8,188 nucleotides of DNA from Bacteroidales bacterium (GTDB lineage: Bacteria > Bacteroidota > Bacteroidia > Bacteroidales > ML635J-15), in the NCBI GenBank assembly GCA_028697515.1, contig JAQVEY010000092.1, forward strand, positions 1 through 8,188, written 5' to 3'. A program made the translations under genes and the position numbers. The notes beneath the pieces were generated by a model, which was not told the origin of the DNA, ran no database searches, and worked only from the letters and a program-made list of their open reading frames with translations. Positions 5,805 through 8,188 of this stretch are shown here, in pieces; positions within the stretch are counted from its first letter, which is position 1; each line of letters begins with the position of its first letter.

Positions 5805-7180
5805 TTACTGAACATGTTTATTATTGGTTTAATAAATAAATCAATATCTCCAGCTCCCATAGTTACTAACAATTCTGGTTGCAGTTCTTCGAGTTTTGTT
5901 AGTAGTTCCGCTTTGCTGCAAAGATGTTTTTTTGTTGATTTAATAAGTTTTAAGATCATTTCGGAATTTATTCCCGTAATTGGTTTTTCTCTTGCTGGAT
6001 AAATTGGTAACAAAATTATTTCGTCGCAAATTGACAAACTTTGTGCAAATTCCTGATAGAAATCTGAAGTGCGGCTGTACAAATGCGGCTGAAATACTCC
6101 TGTGATTTTTTTGTTCGGATACAAAAGTCTTACTGATGATAAAAATGCACTTATTTCTTTTGGGTGATGTGCGTAGTCATCAATGTATGTTATTTGATTT
6201 AATTTAATTCTTATATCAAAACGTCTAATAATACCTTTGAAACTTTCAAGTCCTGCACGAACATCATCATCTGTTGCTCCATTTAGTAATGCAATAGATG
6301 CTCCGGCGAGTGCGTTTTCTAGATTGTGATTACCCCCTATTTCATATTTTATTGATTTTATTAATCCTTTAGGATAATTAAGATCGAAATAGCATAGTCC
6401 ATTTATGTATTTAATATCAGATAAGTAGAAATCACAGCCATTATCCTCGAAACCATAACTGAAAATATTTATTCCGGGTTTTATTGTGTTTTTAATCTCA
6501 GAATAAATTTTTGAATTTAGGATGATATTACCGTTTTCTTTTACCTGATTGCAAAATATTACAAAAGCCTCTTTAAGTGAAGCATGATTTTTATAAATAT
6601 CGAGGTGGTCGGCATCAATGTAAGTAATAAGTGCAGTTGATGGAGTTAGATTGTGAAAAGATCTGTCAAATTCATCTGCTTCTACTACGATATATTCGCT
6701 TTTAGGATTTATAAGAATATTTGAGTTTAAGTTTTTTGAAATACCTCCAAGAAATGCAGAGCAAGAGTTTTTTGTTAAACTCATAATATTTGCACAAATT
6801 CCTGATACAGAGGTTTTTCCATGAGTTCCGGCAATTGCCAAGCCTTTTTTTGGATTGCTTATCATCCCCAGAATTTCTGCTCGCTTTGAAATCTGAAAAT
6901 CATTTTGGATAAAATATTGAAATTCTGTTTGATCTTCTGGTATTGCAGGTGTTAAAATGATAAGAGTATTCAAAGGGTTGAGAAATGTTACAGGTATATT
7001 ATTTATATCATCCTCATAGTGAATATTTATACCCAGATTTTCGAGCATAATACAAATATCGCTTCGGAATCTGTCATAACCAGCAATATTATACCCGATT
7101 GAGTAAAAATATTGAGCAAGAGCACTCATTCCGATTCCTCCGATTCCAAGAAAGTATATGTTTTTATATTTACTGTCCAT
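5801..7180 (-). CDS. murC: UDP-N-acetylmuramate--L-alanine ligase MurC
   Basis: MurC is a cytoplasmic ATP-dependent ligase that adds L-alanine to UDP-N-acetylmuramic acid, the first step of the peptidoglycan stem peptide. The 459-residue length is normal. The N-terminal Rossmann-like domain has GIGGIGMSALA (12-22). The central ATPase domain has the P-loop AGTHGKTS (117-124), the acidic motif EADEFDRSF (167-175), DADHLD (189-194) and NHNLENALA (284-292). The C-terminal domain has RRFD (319-322), DDYAHHP (334-340), FQPHLYSRT (363-371) and GAGDID (442-447). All active-site motifs known for Mur ligases are intact. The HLYSRT and DDYAHHP forms point to MurC rather than MurD, MurE or MurF. The ATG at 7180 overlaps the end of murG by 11 nt, and the stop overlaps the ftsQ start. 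Confidence 0.97.
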   Translation of the reverse strand: MDSKYKNIYFLGIGGIGMSALAQYFYSIGYNIAGYDRFRSDICIMLENLGINIHYEDDINNIPVTFLNPLNTLIILTPAIPEDQTEFQYFIQNDFQISKRAEILGMISNPKKGLAIAGTHGKTSVSGICANIMSLTKNSCSAFLGGISKNLNSNILINPKSEYIVVEADEFDRSFHNLTPSTALITYIDADHLDIYKNHASLKEAFVIFCNQVKENGNIILNSKIYSEIKNTIKPGINIFSYGFEDNGCDFYLSDIKYINGLCYFDLNYPKGLIKSIKYEIGGNHNLENALAGASIALLNGATDDDVRAGLESFKGIIRRFDIRIKLNQITYIDDYAHHPKEISAFLSSVRLLYPNKKITGVFQPHLYSRTSDFYQEFAQSLSICDEIILLPIYPAREKPITGINSEMILKLIKSTKKHLCSKAELLTKLEELQPELLVTMGAGDIDLFIKPIINMFSK

Positions 7181-8188
7181 TGGCTAATTTATGTACTTCT
7201 TCTGCAATAATATCTGCAGCATCTGGAAGTTCAAGTTTTTTAATATTTTGTGATAGTTCTTTCTGTTTTTCTATATCAGTAAGTAAGTTAAAAGCGCCAT
7301 CAATAAGTTTTTCGCGTGCTTCCATATCACTTATCATAATTGCTGCATTAATGCTTGTGAGTGCTTGTGCGTTTTTTGTTTGGTGATCTTCTGCAACGTT
7401 TGGTGATGGAACAAAAATTACTGGTTTGCCAACTATACAGAGTTCTGAAATAGTGCTAGCTCCAGCTCTTGAAATGATTATATCTGCAATAGAATATGCT
7501 AAATCCATTCTGTAAATAAAATCATTCATGTAAACTGATGAAGTATTTATATTTGCAATAATATCTTTTGCCTGAGGAAAATAAGTTTTCCCTGTTTGCC
7601 AGATTATTTGAATATCTTTTTCAATTAATCTTTTCAATCCATTCGCAATGCTTTCATTTATTGTTTTAGCACCAAGGCTTCCTCCGACAGCAAATAGTAT
7701 TGGTTTGTTTGGATTTAGTCCAAAAAACTTATATGCTTCTTCTGATTTATGTGGGATGTTTTTTATATCTGCTCTTACAGGATTTCCGGTTTTAATGATT
7801 TTTTCTTTGGGAAAGAATCTTTCCATATTATCATAGGCAACGCAAATTTTTGAAGCCTTTTTTGCAAGAAGTTTGTTGGTAACTCCGGCATACGAATTTT
7901 GTTCTTGAATTAGGCAAGGAATTTTGAGTGAAGCAGCAGCACGTAAAGCCGGACCACTTGCATAACCACCAACGCCAACTACTACGTCAGGGGCAAAATC
8001 TTTTATTATTCTTTTTGCTTTTCTAAGACTCTTTAGTACTTTAAATGCAAATGAAAACATTGAAAAGGATAATTTCCTTTGCATTCCTACTACGGGAAGC
8101 CCTACAATTTTATAACCAGCGGCTGGGACTTTTTCCATTTCCATTTTTCCTTCAGCTCCAATAAATAGAATATCGGTATCGGGATAGT
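7170..8188 (-). CDS. murG: UDP-GlcNAc:undecaprenyl-PP-MurNAc-pentapeptide GlcNAc transferase MurG (5' end outside window)
   Basis: MurG adds GlcNAc to lipid I to give lipid II at the cytoplasmic face of the inner membrane. The frame is open to the right edge: 14 codons (YPDTDILFIGAEGK) precede the first in-window ATG at 8144 and are clearly MurG sequence. That ATG is therefore internal. About 30 N-terminal residues, including the GGTGGH loop that contacts the substrate, are missing. The window shows 338 codons of an expected 360-370. Visible motifs are VGVGGYASGPALRAA and LIQEQNSYAGVTNKLL in the N-terminal lobe. In the C-terminal lobe are GNPVR, VGGSLGAKTINESI, SRAGASTISEL and the sugar-nucleotide motif PSPNVAEDHQTKNA. 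These match the Bacteroidota form closely. The TAA stop lies inside murC, giving an 11-nt overlap. Confidence 0.97.
   Translation of the reverse strand, partial: YPDTDILFIGAEGKMEMEKVPAAGYKIVGLPVVGMQRKLSFSMFSFAFKVLKSLRKAKRIIKDFAPDVVVGVGGYASGPALRAAASLKIPCLIQEQNSYAGVTNKLLAKKASKICVAYDNMERFFPKEKIIKTGNPVRADIKNIPHKSEEAYKFFGLNPNKPILFAVGGSLGAKTINESIANGLKRLIEKDIQIIWQTGKTYFPQAKDIIANINTSSVYMNDFIYRMDLAYSIADIIISRAGASTISELCIVGKPVIFVPSPNVAEDHQTKNAQALTSINAAIMISDMEAREKLIDGAFNLLTDIEKQKELSQNIKKLELPDAADIIAEEVHKLANGQ

Noticed and set aside
5814..6002. 62-codon plus-strand ORF opposite the murC C-terminus
   Set aside because: It is antisense to conserved MurC sequence, including GAGDID, with no independent support.
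7099..7386. 95-codon plus-strand ORF spanning the murC/murG junction
   Set aside because: It is antisense to two well-supported genes, serine- and phenylalanine-rich as expected for an antisense shadow, and has no motif.
7648..7836. 62-codon plus-strand ORF opposite murG
   Set aside because: It is antisense to the conserved MurG GGSLGAKTINES region and has no motif.
7170..8144. murG starting at the ATG at 8144
   Set aside because: The 14 codons upstream to the window edge are open and read as conserved MurG sequence. The GGTGGH loop would also be missing, so the true start is outside the window.

Overview
The window is AT-rich and looks like a chromosomal segment of a Bacteroidota bacterium. 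The evidence is the gene order murG-murC-ftsQ-ftsA-ftsZ-yqeY, the absence of murB and ddl between murC and ftsQ, weak or absent Shine-Dalgarno sequences, and a neighbouring alpha-2-macroglobulin gene whose N-terminal region follows the Bacteroidota pattern. The species cannot be named from the sequence. Every recognised gene lies on the minus strand, so the window reads from right to left.

Region 8188 to 1874 is the distal part of the division and cell wall (dcw) cluster. murG is cut by the right edge and lacks its start. It is followed by murC, ftsQ, ftsA, ftsZ and a GatB/YqeY-domain gene. Spacing is very tight: an 11-nt overlap, a 4-nt overlap, then gaps of 4, 20 and 7 nt. This indicates one transcript with translational coupling. 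MurG makes lipid II, MurC adds the first amino acid to the peptidoglycan stem, FtsQ belongs to the periplasmic side of the divisome, and FtsA anchors the FtsZ ring to the membrane. All key motifs are intact.

Region 1873 to 1495 has no recognisable protein family. It holds a strong hairpin (1816-1845) that probably ends the dcw transcript. Beyond it is a 177-bp element (1618-1794) bounded by a 13-bp inverted repeat. Its core is about 50% GC by hand count, while the flanks are 17-20% GC. It could be a structured RNA or a small non-autonomous mobile element, and it is the least explained part of the window.

Region 1494 to 1 is the 5' portion (498 codons) of a secreted bacterial alpha-2-macroglobulin, a large periplasmic or envelope protein that runs off the left edge.

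Overall this is mostly a conserved housekeeping region. I see no defence system, CRISPR array, phage gene or transposase gene. The points worth a second look are the intergenic element, a variant FtsZ C-terminal peptide, and a tyrosine-rich tract in the macroglobulin.
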